Positions 8,131 through 17,214 of a DNA stretch of 64,000 bases are shown in pieces. The position numbers were made by a program, and so were the translations under genes. Below the pieces are notes generated by a model that did not search any database, had not been told where the DNA came from, and was given only the letters and a program-made list of their open reading frames with translations. The stretch comes from Sva-07 sp963716095 (GTDB lineage: Bacteria; Actinomycetota; Acidimicrobiia; Acidimicrobiales; Ilumatobacteraceae), in the NCBI GenBank assembly GCA_963716095.1, contig CAVQSV010000018.1:310001-374000 (forward strand). The letters run 5' to 3'. Each line of letters starts with the position of its first letter. Positions within the stretch are counted from its first letter, which is position 1.

Positions 8131-9369
8131 ATGTCACAGTTGAAGATCGAGATCGACCCGGCCGAGGCCGGATTCGCAGCCGACCGTCTCGCCCGCATCG
8201 ACCGCCACTTCCAGGGCTACGTCGACGACAAGAAGCTGGCGGGCTGGCATGTCGCCGTCAGTCGTCGCGGCCAACTCGTGCATTCGTCGACGAGCGGCCA
8301 TCGAGACATCGCGTCGGGGGCGCCGTTCACCGACGACACCGTCGTGCGGATGTTCTCGATGACCAAACCGATCACATCGGTCGCGGCGATGATGCTGTAC
8401 GAGGAGGGGGCATTCGAGCTCAAGTCCCCGATCTCGAAGTGGCTCCCCGAATTCGCGGACACGCGGGTGTACCGCTCGGGGTCGTTCCTGGCACCGGTCA
8501 CCGAACCGCAGATCGAACCGATCCGTGTCTGGCATCTGCTGACGCACACCTCAGGGCTCACCTACGGGTTCCACAACACCCACGTCACCGACGCCATCTA
8601 CCGGCGGGGCGGCTTCGAGTGGGGCAACCCGCCGGGTGCCACCCTGGCCGAGTGCTGCGAGATGTGGGGCGAGATGCCGCTCGCATTCCAGCCGGGCAGC
8701 GAGTGGAACTACGGCGTGTCGACCGATGTCCTCGGTCGCCTCGTCGAAGTGGTGTCGGGTATGGCGCTCGACGAGTTTCTCCGCACGCGGATCTTCGAGC
8801 CACTCGGCATGACCGACACCGATTTCTACGTGCCCGACGAGTCGATGGACAAGTTCGCCAAGCTCTACGTCCGGAATCCGGCGACCGGGGAGGCCGTCGC
8901 TGCACCCGACGCCCTCGGCCGCGCCTCGAACAAGCCACCGGCGATGCTCGGCGGTGGCGGCGGGCTCGTCGGCACCGCGCACGACTACTTGCGTTTCGCC
9001 CACATGCTCCTGAACCGGGGCGAACTCGACGGCGTGCGCCTGCTCGGCAGCCGCACGGTCGACTACATGACGCGCAATCACCTGCCCGGTGGGGCCGACC
9101 TGGAGCACTTCGGCCGTCCACTGTTCGCCGAGACCAGCTTCGACGGTGTCGGCTTCGGGCTCGGGTTCTCCGTCGTGCTCGACGCGGCCGAGAACAAGGT
9201 GATGCGTTCCGAGGGCGAGTACTCCTGGGGCGGCGCGGCGAGCACGATCTTCTGGGTCGATCCGGCACAGGAGATCGTGGCGCTGTTCCTCACGCAGCTC
9301 CTGCCGTCGAGCACCTATCCCATCCGGAGCGAACTCAACCAATTGGTCCAACAAGCCCTCGTCGACTGA
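8131..9369 (+). CDS. Serine hydrolase of the class C beta-lactamase / EstB fold
   Basis: 412 residues with no signal peptide, so it is probably a cytoplasmic esterase rather than a secreted beta-lactamase. The catalytic motif is S76-M-T-K79, and the second motif is Y194 in WNYGVSTDVLG. The Gly-rich loop AMLGGGGGLVGTAHDYLRFA and the C-terminal YSWGGAASTIFWVDP replace the KTG box, the layout seen in EstB-like carboxylesterases. The natural substrate is unknown. A short palindromic repeat follows its stop codon. Confidence 0.85.
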   Translation: MSQLKIEIDPAEAGFAADRLARIDRHFQGYVDDKKLAGWHVAVSRRGQLVHSSTSGHRDIASGAPFTDDTVVRMFSMTKPITSVAAMMLYEEGAFELKSPISKWLPEFADTRVYRSGSFLAPVTEPQIEPIRVWHLLTHTSGLTYGFHNTHVTDAIYRRGGFEWGNPPGATLAECCEMWGEMPLAFQPGSEWNYGVSTDVLGRLVEVVSGMALDEFLRTRIFEPLGMTDTDFYVPDESMDKFAKLYVRNPATGEAVAAPDALGRASNKPPAMLGGGGGLVGTAHDYLRFAHMLLNRGELDGVRLLGSRTVDYMTRNHLPGGADLEHFGRPLFAETSFDGVGFGLGFSVVLDAAENKVMRSEGEYSWGGAASTIFWVDPAQEIVALFLTQLLPSSTYPIRSELNQLVQQALVD

Positions 9370-9370
9370 T

Positions 9371-9420
9371 CACGTCGGGGGTCTGACCCTTCACGTCGGG
9401 GGTCTGACCCCAGACGTGAT
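9371..9420. repeat. Second palindromic repeat family, two head-to-tail units plus an inverted end
   Basis: TCACGTCGGGGGTCTGACCC occurs at 9371-9390 and again at 9392-9411. The second copy continues into CAGACGTGA, so 9392-9420 folds as TCACGTC/GACGTGA around an inner GGGG-TCTGA-CCCC stem-loop. It lies between the convergent hydrolase and ilvD genes and could act as a terminator, but its direct repetition and bulged two-stem shape resemble a REP element different from the 1.8-kb family. Confidence 0.7.
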
Positions 9421-9436
9421 CCGTCAACTGACTACA

Positions 9437-11151
9437 TCAGAGCGTGTTGGTGATGGCGCCGGTCTCGGCTCCCTGCACCAACTTGGCGTACTTGCCGAGC
9501 ACGCCGGTCGTGTAGCGAGGGGGATTCGGTGTCCAGCCGTCCTTGCGGGCGGCCAACTCGGCGTCGTCGACGAGCAGGTCGAGCGCCTTGCTGGGCACGT
9601 CGATACGGATCGTGTCGCCATCGCGCACGAACGCGATCGGACCGCCGTCGGCCGCTTCGGGAGCGACGTGGCCGATGCAGAACCCCCACGTGCCACCCGA
9701 GAAGCGACCGTCGGTGATCAGCGCGCAGTCCGAGCCACGGCCCGCACCCTTGAGCGCGCCGGTGATGGCGAGCATCTCGCGCATGCCCGGCCCACCCTTC
9801 GGGCCCTCGTAGCGAATCACGATCACCGTGCCGGGTTCGATCGACCCGGCCAGGATTGCTTCCATCGCGAACGACTCGTCGTCGAACACGCGGGCGGGAC
9901 CCTCGAACTGCATCTGGTCGTCGGACAGGCCGGCGACCTTGACGACCGCTCCCTTCGGCGGAGTGAACCCGTGAGGATGTTGATGCCACCCTCGGTGTGG
10001 ATCGGGGCGTCGATGGGATGGACCACGACGCCATCTGCCGGGGGCGGATCGATCTCGGCGAGGTTCTCGGCCATGGTCCTGCCGGTCACGGTCATCACGT
10101 CACCGTGGAGCATCCCGGCGTCGAGCAGCACCTTCAACACGACCGGCACGCCGCCGACGCGGTCGAGGTCGCTCATGTGGAACTTGCCGCCCGGCTTCAT
10201 GTCGGCGATGTGTGGAACCCGGTCAGCGATTCGGTTGAAGTCGTCGAGGTCGAGATCGACACGCGCCTCGTTGGCGAGGGCCAACAGGTGGAGCACGGCG
10301 TTGGTCGAACCGCCGAGCGCCGAGGTGACCGCAATCGCGTTCTCGAACGCCTGCTTGGTCATGATCTGGCGCGGCGTGATGCCGAGGCGAAGCAGGTTGA
10401 CGACAGCGGCTCCGGCCCGCTCGGCATCGCCCTCACGGCGACCGTCGATCGCCGGTGGCGACGCCGTGCCCGGCAGGCTCATCCCGATCGCTTCCGCGAT
10501 CGAGCTCATCGTGTTGGCGGTGAACATGCCCCCGCATGCGCCTTCGCCGGGACACGCCTTGGACTCGATGGCGTGGAGTTCGGCATCGTCGATCGTGCCG
10601 GCGGCGTGAGCGCCGACCGCTTCGAACACGCTCGTGATGTCGAGTGCGGTGCCGTTGTGTTCACCCGGCATGGTCGAGCCGTTGTAGACGAACACGCTCG
10701 GCAGATCGAGCCGAGCCGCGGCCATCAACATGCCGGGGATCGACTTGTCGCAACCGGCCAATCCGACGAACCCGTCGAAGCGCTCGGCGTGCATCACGGT
10801 CTCGACCGAGTCGACGATCACCTCGCGTGACACCAGTGAGGCTCGCATCCCTTCGTGGCCCATCGAGATGCCGTCGCTGACGGTGATCGTGCCGAACTCC
10901 ATCGGGAAACCCCCCGCTTCCCGGACCCCAGCTTTGGCGTGTTCGGCGAGTTTGCGCAGCGTCATGTTGCAGGGCGTCACTTCGTTCCACGACGACGCAA
11001 TGCCGACCTGGGGCTTGTCCCAGTCGTCGTCACCCATGCCCACGGCCCGCAACATCGCCCGCGATGGGGCCTTCTGCATGCCGTCGGTGACGTCACGCGA
11101 CCGAGGCTTGACGTCGACTGGGGTGCCGGGGGTGTTCGCAGCATCGCTCAT
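9437..11151 (-). CDS. ilvD: Dihydroxy-acid dehydratase IlvD, split by one frameshift
   Basis: Fe-S dehydratase of valine, leucine and isoleucine synthesis. The N-terminal frame (11151 down to about 9960) has GIASSWNEVTPCN, GLAGCDKSIPGMLMAAARL and CPGEGACGGMFTANTM, which include the cluster cysteines. It goes wrong right after GGINILTGSL. The expected continuation (PKGAVVKVAG, then GMREMLAITGALKG and ITDGRFSGGTWGFCIGHVAPEA) is found in another frame ending at 9437. A single missing base near 9958-9962 explains it. Joined, the protein is about 571 residues, normal for IlvD. As branched-chain synthesis usually depends on it, a sequence error is more likely than a true pseudogene. Confidence 0.9.
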
Positions 11152-11225
11152 GCACGTGCACGGTAGTGCCGGCCGCTGGAGCCGAGCCTGGTGCTCTGCC
11201 CACCAGTCGCTGGCACAATGGGGAG

Positions 11226-11708
11226 ATGGCCGAGGTTCGAGAGACGAAGTTGCCGGGCGTCGGCGTGCGCCACGAGTTCACCACCGAGGACAACGTCGAC
11301 ATCGGGGTGCTCGTGCATCACGACGGTCGCCGCGAGATCCTCGTGTACGACTCGGACGACCCGGACAAGTGCTCGTCGCTCGTCGCGCTGTCGGCTGCAG
11401 ACACGAGAACCGTGTCCGAGCTGCTCGGGGCGAGCAGGGTCACCGAGGCCGTCTCCGCTGTGCAGCAGGAGATCGAGGGGCTCGCGATCGAGTGGATCGA
11501 GCTGACGGCGTCGTCGCCGGCATCGGGCGCCACCATCGGCGACGGGATGTATCGCACGAAGACCGGGTCGTCGATCGTTGCCGTCATTCGCGACGGCCAG
11601 TCGATTCCGGCACCCGGCCCCGAGTTCCCGCTGCTCACCGGTGACGTCATCGTCGCTGTCGGAACGACCGACGGCCTCGCTGCGATGCGCGACCTGATCC
11701 GCAACTGA
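11226..11708 (+). CDS. khtT: TrkA-C domain regulatory subunit of a cation/proton antiporter (KhtT-like)
   Basis: 160 residues. The N-terminal region (ETKLPGVGVRHEFTTEDN...VGVLVHH) is the KhtT/COG0490 type. The C-terminal TrkA-C domain (GATIGDGMYRTKTGSSIVAV, then PGPEFPLLTGDVIVAVGT) binds nucleotides in relatives. It sits 11 nt before the antiporter gene, the arrangement of Bacillus khtTU, and probably gates K+ or NH4+ efflux by the membrane subunit. CACAAT lies 6 nt before the ATG, next to an ilvD promoter on the other strand. Confidence 0.85.
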   Translation: MAEVRETKLPGVGVRHEFTTEDNVDIGVLVHHDGRREILVYDSDDPDKCSSLVALSAADTRTVSELLGASRVTEAVSAVQQEIEGLAIEWIELTASSPASGATIGDGMYRTKTGSSIVAVIRDGQSIPAPGPEFPLLTGDVIVAVGTTDGLAAMRDLIRN

Positions 11709-11719
11709 CCCCACGGTCG

Positions 11720-12919
11720 ATGCTGTTCGCTGCCGGAACCGACGAAGCCGCGCTCGCGTTCGTCGAGATCGGCGCGTTGATCCTCGCGCTCGCATTGCTG
11801 TCGCGGTTCGCCGGCCGGTTCGGTATCTCGGCCATTCCGCTGTACCTCATCGCCGGGCTCGCCATGGGCGAAGGTGGGGTCGTCCAGCTCGACGTGTCGG
11901 TCGAGTTCTTCGAGATTGCCGCCGAGATCGGTGTGCTTCTGCTGCTGTTCGCCCTCGGCCTCGAGTACTCCGACACCGAGCTCCGCAGCGGACTGCGCAC
12001 CGGACTCCGACCCGGCGTGGTCGACATGGTGCTCAACGCGCTGCCTGGCGTTGCGCTCGGTCTGCTCCTCGGCTGGGATCCGATCGCCGCGGTGCTGCTG
12101 GGCGGCGTCACCTGGATCAGCTCATCCGGCGTGGTCAGCAAGGTGCTGTCCGACCTCGGGCGGCTCGGCAACCGTGAGACGCCGGCGGTGCTCAACATCT
12201 TGGTGATGGAAGACCTCGCCATGGCGGTGTACCTCCCGGTCGTTGCGGCACTCATCGTGGGCGGCAGCCTGTCGGCCACGATCACGAGCGTGCTGATCGC
12301 GTTGGCGGCGGTCACCGTGATCCTGCTGGCGGCACTGCGCTATGGCCGTCGAATGAGCGGCTGGGTCGTCGGTGGCAGCGACGAAGCGTTTCTGCTCACG
12401 GTGTTCGGCATCACACTGCTCGTCGCCGGGGTCGCTCAACAGGTCGAGGTGTCGGGGGCGATCGGTGCCTTCCTGGTCGGTCTGGCGCTGTCCGGCCGCG
12501 CCGAGGAGCGGGCGAGCGAACTGCTGTCGCCGCTGCGCGACCTGTTCGCTGCAACGTTCTTCCTGTTCTTCTCGTTCCAGATCGATCCGGCCGATCTGAT
12601 CGCCGCAACGATTCCAGCGCTCGGGCTCTTCGTGTTCACGGCGCTGACCAAGGTCGCCACGGGCTGGTACGCCGCCGGCCGGGTCGGCGCCGCACCCAAG
12701 GGGCGGATGCGAGCCGGCACCGTGTTGATCGCCCGAGGCGAGTTCTCGATCGTGATCGCCGCGCTGGGCTCGAACCTGGTCGACGGACCCGACCTCGGCG
12801 CACTGGCCGCCGGGTACGTGCTGATCAGCGCGATGGTCGGCCCCATCGTCAGCAAGTTCTCCGACCGCATCCCGCTGCCGACCCGCCTGATGCGCCGACG
12901 GGCTCCGCTTCCGACCTGA
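11720..12919 (+). CDS. khtU: CPA2 family monovalent cation/proton antiporter (KhtU/KefB-like)
   Basis: 399 residues and about 12 membrane helices. Family markers include the PLYLIAGLAMGEGG loop, LLLLFALGLEYSDTELRSGL in the core, WISSSGVVSKVL and the conserved ILVMEDLAMAVYLP of CPA2 exchangers. There is no C-terminal TrkA-N domain; that role is supplied in trans by the KhtT-like protein encoded immediately upstream. Inner-membrane K+/H+ or Na+/H+ exchange is likely; ion selectivity cannot be read from sequence. Confidence 0.9.
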   Translation: MLFAAGTDEAALAFVEIGALILALALLSRFAGRFGISAIPLYLIAGLAMGEGGVVQLDVSVEFFEIAAEIGVLLLLFALGLEYSDTELRSGLRTGLRPGVVDMVLNALPGVALGLLLGWDPIAAVLLGGVTWISSSGVVSKVLSDLGRLGNRETPAVLNILVMEDLAMAVYLPVVAALIVGGSLSATITSVLIALAAVTVILLAALRYGRRMSGWVVGGSDEAFLLTVFGITLLVAGVAQQVEVSGAIGAFLVGLALSGRAEERASELLSPLRDLFAATFFLFFSFQIDPADLIAATIPALGLFVFTALTKVATGWYAAGRVGAAPKGRMRAGTVLIARGEFSIVIAALGSNLVDGPDLGALAAGYVLISAMVGPIVSKFSDRIPLPTRLMRRRAPLPT

Positions 12920-12923
12920 CAGC

Positions 12924-12929
12924 TACGGT
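12924..12929 (+). promoter_or_regulatory. -10 element of the peroxiredoxin-like gene
   Basis: TACGGT is 6 nt before the ATG at 12936, the leaderless spacing seen throughout the window. It supports 12936 as the start even though the reading frame then shifts near 12988. Confidence 0.45.
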
Positions 12930-12935
12930 CCCGAC

Positions 12936-13587
12936 ATGGAACGAGTCGACATCCTCCCGCTGCGCCGCACCACCGGTGCGATCATCTCTGATGACCTACC
13001 GCGGAGACTGGTGACCGTACTGCTGCGGCCAGCTCGTGAAGCTGGCATCAGAGTACGACCGGATCCATCAGGGCGGCGCTGAACTCGCTGCCGTCAGCGT
13101 CGACGACGACGTGCGCCAAGCCGGCATGGCCGAGCGCTGGGGCTTCACCCACACCCGCTTCGTGTCCGACCCCGGCGGCGAGCAGATCCTGCAGCCGCTC
13201 GATCTGTTCGACCCGGACGAACGCAGCGGGATCGCACTGCCGGGCATGGTGATCGTCGACCCCGACGGCACCGAGGTGTACCGGTATCAGGGTCGGGACT
13301 TCGCCGACCGTACCAACGACGACGACATCTGGGCCACGCTCGATTCGCTGTCACTGCCTCCTGTCGACCCAGGTCCCTGGGTTCCGGAGTTGGACGTCCC
13401 GGACGACCTGCGCGGCTACTTCCGGCCGGTCGATTTCGGCGCCTACTTCCGCGGCAACATGTTCGGCGCGGTCGCCATCGGCGGACGACTCGACGACAAG
13501 GCATCGCGTGCGATCGCACGGGAGCACCGAGAGATGTCGAAGTCGAACCTCGAAGCCTGGGAGACCTGGCGCAACCGCGCGTCTTGA
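12936..13587 (+). CDS. Peroxiredoxin-like thioredoxin-fold protein with in-frame UGA (candidate selenoprotein UxxC); one-base frameshift near 12988
   Basis: The body is a peroxiredoxin-like redoxin: LVKLASEYDRIHQGGAELAA and VSVDD, GFTHTRFVSDPGGE, GIALPGMVIVDPDGTEVYRY. In the same frame upstream, the codons read MTYRGDW-TGA-PYCCGQLVKL. Relatives have WCPxC here, so the TGA at 13012-13014 stands where the catalytic Cys belongs, giving UxxC. Following it, GTACT/AGTAC and GCCAGCT/AGCTGGC stems enclose a CGTGA loop 20 nt after the TGA. The N-terminus (MERVDILPLRRTTGAIIS) from ATG 12936 lies one frame off. Deleting one base near 12988 joins it to MTYRGDW, making residue 26 the Sec. Alternatives are a TGC-to-TGA sequencing error or a dead gene. 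Confidence 0.6.
13015..13056 (+). promoter_or_regulatory. Candidate bacterial SECIS hairpin just after the UGA
   Basis: GTACT (13017-13021) pairs with AGTAC (13052-13056), and GCCAGCT (13028-13034) pairs with AGCTGGC (13040-13046). The apical loop CGTGA starts 20 nt after the UGA and has G at its second position. This fits the published loose bacterial SECIS pattern (loop roughly 16-37 nt from UGA, a G among the first loop bases). SelB binding is inferred only. Confidence 0.5.
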
Positions 13588-13590
13588 CGG

Positions 13591-13644
13591 GCGCTCCGAT
13601 GAGCCAAACCCGCAGATGCGGAGGGTTCGCTCATCGCAGGCGCG
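13591..13644. terminator. Strong bidirectional hairpin between convergent genes
   Basis: Nested stems GATGAGC/GCTCATC, AACCC/GGGTT and CCGC/GCGG close around a four-base loop, with GCGC/GCGC at the base. It fills the 66-nt gap between the peroxiredoxin-like gene and the acyl-CoA dehydrogenase gene. There is no T-tract on either side, so it is an I-shaped terminator at best. Confidence 0.6.
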
Positions 13645-13653
13645 CTGGGACGG

Positions 13654-14898
13654 CTACTTGCGGCCGAAACCGAAGAGGTGCTGGCCGACCTTGCGCATCT
13701 GGATCTCCTCCGAGCCCTCGGTGATCCGGTAGCGGCGGTGATGTCGATAGATGTGCTCGAACGGCATGTGACGTGAGTAGCCGACCCCACCGCAGGTCTG
13801 CATCGCACGGTCAGCGGCGTCGCAAGCGAGCCGGTTGGCGCGGTAGTTGCACATCGCCACCAGGTGGGTGACCTCCATGTGGTGCTTGGCATCGAGCATC
13901 GACGCGGTGTAGCGCACCAGCTGGCGCAGCATCGCGGCTTCGGTGTGCAACTCGACGAGCGGGAACTGGATGCCCTGGTTGACCGACAGCTTCTTGCCCC
14001 ACGTGGTGCGACTGTTCGCGTACGCGACCGCTTCGTCGATGCAGTACTGCGCAGCACCCAGAGACGACGCCGCTTGGCGGATCCGGTTCTCGTGGACGAA
14101 GTGCTGGGCGAGTTCCAGCCCGCGGTCGACCTCACCGAACAGCGCGTCGGCGCCGACGCGCACGTCGGTCAGGCTGACCTCGGCGTGATCGGTCGGCATG
14201 TTGAAGGTCCACCAGAAGAAGTCGACGTTGAAGCCCTCGGCGTCGGTCGGTACGAGGAACGCGCTGATGCCCTTCGGGCTGCCAGGGTCGCCCGACGTGC
14301 GGGCGAAGATGATGTCGTGGGTGGCGTGGTGCAGCCCCGAGTTCCACCGCTTCATCCCGTTGATCACCCATTCGTCGCCGTCGCGCACCGCCGTGGTCTC
14401 CATGTAGGTGGCGTCGCTGCCGTGATTGGGTTCGGTCAGCCCGAACGCGAGACGGCGGGTGCCGTCGAGAAACCCCGGCATCCAAGCGAGCTTCTGCTGT
14501 TCGGTGCCGAAGTCACGCATCATCAGCACCGTCGGGAAGTTGCCGACGATCGACGACTCGTTCTGCAGGTCGTTGTGCAATCCGAGGCCCATGTGCGCCA
14601 GGTGCTCGCGGATGATCGCCATCTTCAAGTTGCTGGCGTCCTGGCCACCGAACTCCGACGGCAACGCCAGACGCAGCCAGCCGGCGGCATCGGCTCGCCG
14701 GCGCATCTCGCGCAGCAGCTCCTCCCAGTCCGCCCGCGGCACACCGTCGTTGTCGAAGTCGGTGCGCGCCCACTCTCGACGGTGGTCGAAGAAGCGGATG
14801 TTGTCGTCCTGCTCCTCCAGCGGTTTGATCTCGGCAGCGATGAACGCATCGAGTTGGTCGAGGGTGTCCTGGATGTCCGTGGGGATCTCGAAGTCCAT
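13654..14898 (-). CDS. Acyl-CoA dehydrogenase
   Basis: FAD-dependent alpha-beta dehydrogenation of an acyl-CoA; 414 residues. The motif RRLAFGLTEPNHGSDATYME corresponds to the FAD/substrate-binding signature. WVINGMKRWNSGLHHATHDI, the central beta domain and the C-terminal helical GGVGYSRHMPFEHIYRHHR, then YRITEGSEEIQMRKV, are typical. The ATG at 14898 opens MDFEIPTDIQDTLDQLDAFI. It follows an SDR gene on the same strand with a 56-nt gap, suggesting a degradation pair. Chain-length preference is unknown. Confidence 0.92.
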   Translation of the reverse strand: MDFEIPTDIQDTLDQLDAFIAAEIKPLEEQDDNIRFFDHRREWARTDFDNDGVPRADWEELLREMRRRADAAGWLRLALPSEFGGQDASNLKMAIIREHLAHMGLGLHNDLQNESSIVGNFPTVLMMRDFGTEQQKLAWMPGFLDGTRRLAFGLTEPNHGSDATYMETTAVRDGDEWVINGMKRWNSGLHHATHDIIFARTSGDPGSPKGISAFLVPTDAEGFNVDFFWWTFNMPTDHAEVSLTDVRVGADALFGEVDRGLELAQHFVHENRIRQAASSLGAAQYCIDEAVAYANSRTTWGKKLSVNQGIQFPLVELHTEAAMLRQLVRYTASMLDAKHHMEVTHLVAMCNYRANRLACDAADRAMQTCGGVGYSRHMPFEHIYRHHRRYRITEGSEEIQMRKVGQHLFGFGRK

Positions 14899-14954
14899 CG
14901 CCCGAGTGTGGCGACAGGACGCCATCGACGACGAGTCAGGCGGGCAGTGCCAGA

Positions 14955-15704
14955 TCAGACGATCGTCATGCCACCGGAGACCTGGATGGTCTGGCCGGTG
15001 ACCCACTTCGCTGCCGGCGAAGCGAGGTACACCGCAGCAGCGCCGACGTCCGATGGGGCGCCCAATCCGAGCGGCGCACGGGTGGCGAGATCGTCGAGGT
15101 CCAGCCCTTCGACGTCGGCTGCGTCGAAGAGCAACTTCGTGGGGATCAGGCCGGGAGCGATCGCGTTCACGCGGATGTCCGGGGCGAGTTCGACGGCCAT
15201 CGTCTGAGTCAGCGAGATCACTGCGGCCTTGCAGGCGGCGTAGTGCCCCTTGCCCGGCATCGCCCCGAACGCCGCCATCGACGACACGTTGATGATCGAA
15301 CCCCAGTGCATCTGTTCGACCGCAGCCATCGCCCCGTTCCAGACAGCGGTGAAGTTGAGGTCGACCACGCTGTCCCACTCGCTGCGTTTGAGTTCCGCAA
15401 GCGGCTTGCCGACTTCGGCACCACCGGCGTTGTTCACCCAGATGTCGAGGTGACCGAACTCCTCGACGGCTGCCGTGGCCAGCGAACCGAGGGCGAACGT
15501 GTCGGTGACATCGGACGGCACGGCAATCGCTCGACCACCCTGCTCGCGAATCGACGTGGTGACGCACTCGACTTCCTCGGCGGTGCGAGCTGCGAGGACC
15601 ACTGATGCGCCCGCATCTGCCAGCGCTCGCGCAATGCCCTCACCGATACCGCGACCGGCCCCCGTCACCACTGCCACGCGACCGGTCAGATCGAAGTCCC
15701 CCAC
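14955..15704 (-). CDS. Short-chain dehydrogenase/reductase
   Basis: 249 residues, classical SDR. The cofactor motif is TGAGRGIG near residue 15, NNAGG near 92, the catalytic Ser lies in INVSSMAAFG, and Y-x-x-x-K lies in GHYAACKAAVISLTQTMAVE. An Ala-Arg after the second strand (LAARTAEEVE) favours NADP. The GTG at 15704 is used as start; no better ATG is available. It is probably co-transcribed with the acyl-CoA dehydrogenase. Substrate unknown. Confidence 0.9.
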   Translation of the reverse strand: MGDFDLTGRVAVVTGAGRGIGEGIARALADAGASVVLAARTAEEVECVTTSIREQGGRAIAVPSDVTDTFALGSLATAAVEEFGHLDIWVNNAGGAEVGKPLAELKRSEWDSVVDLNFTAVWNGAMAAVEQMHWGSIINVSSMAAFGAMPGKGHYAACKAAVISLTQTMAVELAPDIRVNAIAPGLIPTKLLFDAADVEGLDLDDLATRAPLGLGAPSDVGAAAVYLASPAAKWVTGQTIQVSGGMTIV

Positions 15705-15771
15705 AGCCGAAGTATCGCAGTCGTTCGGTTCAGGCCTCCAAGCCGACGGTCACCTTCGACGTCAGCGTGCC

Positions 15772-17214
15772 TCAGCCGGCACCACGGCGTGCTTCGAGCA
15801 CCGACGTGACCGCCTTGCCGTCGGCCTGCCCCTTCGATGCCTTCATCACCGCACCGACCAGCGCTCCCATCGCTTTGCCCTCGCCGGCGCAGTACTTCGT
15901 CCAGGCGTCGGGCAAGGCGGCGATGGCGTCGTCGACCATCGCTTCGAGGTCGCTGGTGTCCATCGCCTCGAATCCCTTGGCTGCTGCGATCGCCTCGGCA
16001 TCGCCGCCGCCATTCGCGACGATTTCGGCGAGCACCTGCTTGGCCTGCGTGGCGGTGAGCGAGCCGTCGACCTCGAGCCGCGTGAGCTTGGCCAGATCGG
16101 CGGCAGGGACAGCGGGGCGCGCACCCTGCTCGGCGAAGGCTTCCTTCACGTGGACGAGCGCGCGACCGGCATCGCCACCCGCCTCGGCCACGGCGAGCAC
16201 GTAGGCGTCCTGGTCGCGGTCGGTGACCACCAGGATCGCTTCGGCGTCGGTGGACTGTCCGGTCACCTCGGCCAGCCGAGCTCGGCGCGCCGCCGGCAGC
16301 ACCGGCAGCCCCGCCCGCACCCGCTCGATCCACTCGGGGTCGGGGTCGACAACGACGAGGTCGGGTTCCTGGAAGTACCGGTAGTCGTCGGCGTCCTCCT
16401 TCGAGCGCAGCGTGTGCGTGCGCCCGTCGTTCTCGTCCCAGTGGCGGGTCTCCTGGCGAATCGATTCGCCCGCTTCGAGCATGCCCACCTGGCGTTGCGC
16501 CTCGTACTCGATCGCCCGGCCGACCGAGCGCACCGAGTTGACGTTCTTGATCTCGCATCGCGTGCCGAATTCGGCACCGGGGAGCCGCACGGAGACATTG
16601 GCGTCGACGCGCATCGAGCCTTCCTCCATCTTCGCGTCGGACGCGCCGACAGCGACGAGGATCGCACGCAGTTCGCTGACGTAGGCCTTGGCCTGGTCGG
16701 GCGTGCGGATGTCGGGGCGACTGACGATCTCGACCAGCGGTACGCCGGCGCGGTTGAAGTCGATCAGCGAGAAGTCGCTGCCGTGGATGCGGCCACCGCT
16801 GCCGCCGATGTGGGTCGACTTGCCCGTGTCCTCTTCGAGGTGGGCGCGCTCGATGCCGACCCGGATGCTGCCGGGAAGGTCGAGCCAGCCGTCGACGCAG
16901 ATCGGTTCGTCGTACTGGCTGATCTGATACGCCTTCGGCATGTCGGGGTAGAAGTAGTTCTTGCGGGCGAACGTCGAACGCTGCACCCGGCAATCGAGGG
17001 CCAGCCCCAGACGCATCGCCAATTCGACCGCCTGGCGGTTGAGCACGGGCAGCGCCCCAGGCAGGCCGAGCGTGACCGGGTCGATGTTGGTGTTGGGCTC
17101 GTCGCCGAAGCGGTTCGGCGACGCCGAGAACAGCTTGGTGCGTGTCGCCAACTCGACGTGCACTTCGAGACCGACGACCATCTCGTAGCCGTTGAACGTC
17201 CACGTCTGGCTCAT
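15772..17214 (-). CDS. gatB: Aspartyl/glutamyl-tRNA amidotransferase subunit B
   Basis: 480 residues. GatB converts mischarged Glu-tRNA(Gln) and Asp-tRNA(Asn) after phosphorylating the acyl group. Signatures include YEMVVGLEVHVELATRTKLF, LGLPGALPVLN, RKNYFYPDMPKAYQISQYD, the metal/ATP region FSLIDFNRAGVPLVEIVSRP and MRVDANVSVR. A C-terminal YqeY-like helical tail that binds tRNA ends the protein. The ATG (17212-17214) overlaps the gatA stop (17211-17213). It is the last gene of the gatCAB operon; its presence implies indirect tRNA amidation. Confidence 0.96.
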   Translation of the reverse strand: MSQTWTFNGYEMVVGLEVHVELATRTKLFSASPNRFGDEPNTNIDPVTLGLPGALPVLNRQAVELAMRLGLALDCRVQRSTFARKNYFYPDMPKAYQISQYDEPICVDGWLDLPGSIRVGIERAHLEEDTGKSTHIGGSGGRIHGSDFSLIDFNRAGVPLVEIVSRPDIRTPDQAKAYVSELRAILVAVGASDAKMEEGSMRVDANVSVRLPGAEFGTRCEIKNVNSVRSVGRAIEYEAQRQVGMLEAGESIRQETRHWDENDGRTHTLRSKEDADDYRYFQEPDLVVVDPDPEWIERVRAGLPVLPAARRARLAEVTGQSTDAEAILVVTDRDQDAYVLAVAEAGGDAGRALVHVKEAFAEQGARPAVPAADLAKLTRLEVDGSLTATQAKQVLAEIVANGGGDAEAIAAAKGFEAMDTSDLEAMVDDAIAALPDAWTKYCAGEGKAMGALVGAVMKASKGQADGKAVTSVLEARRGAG

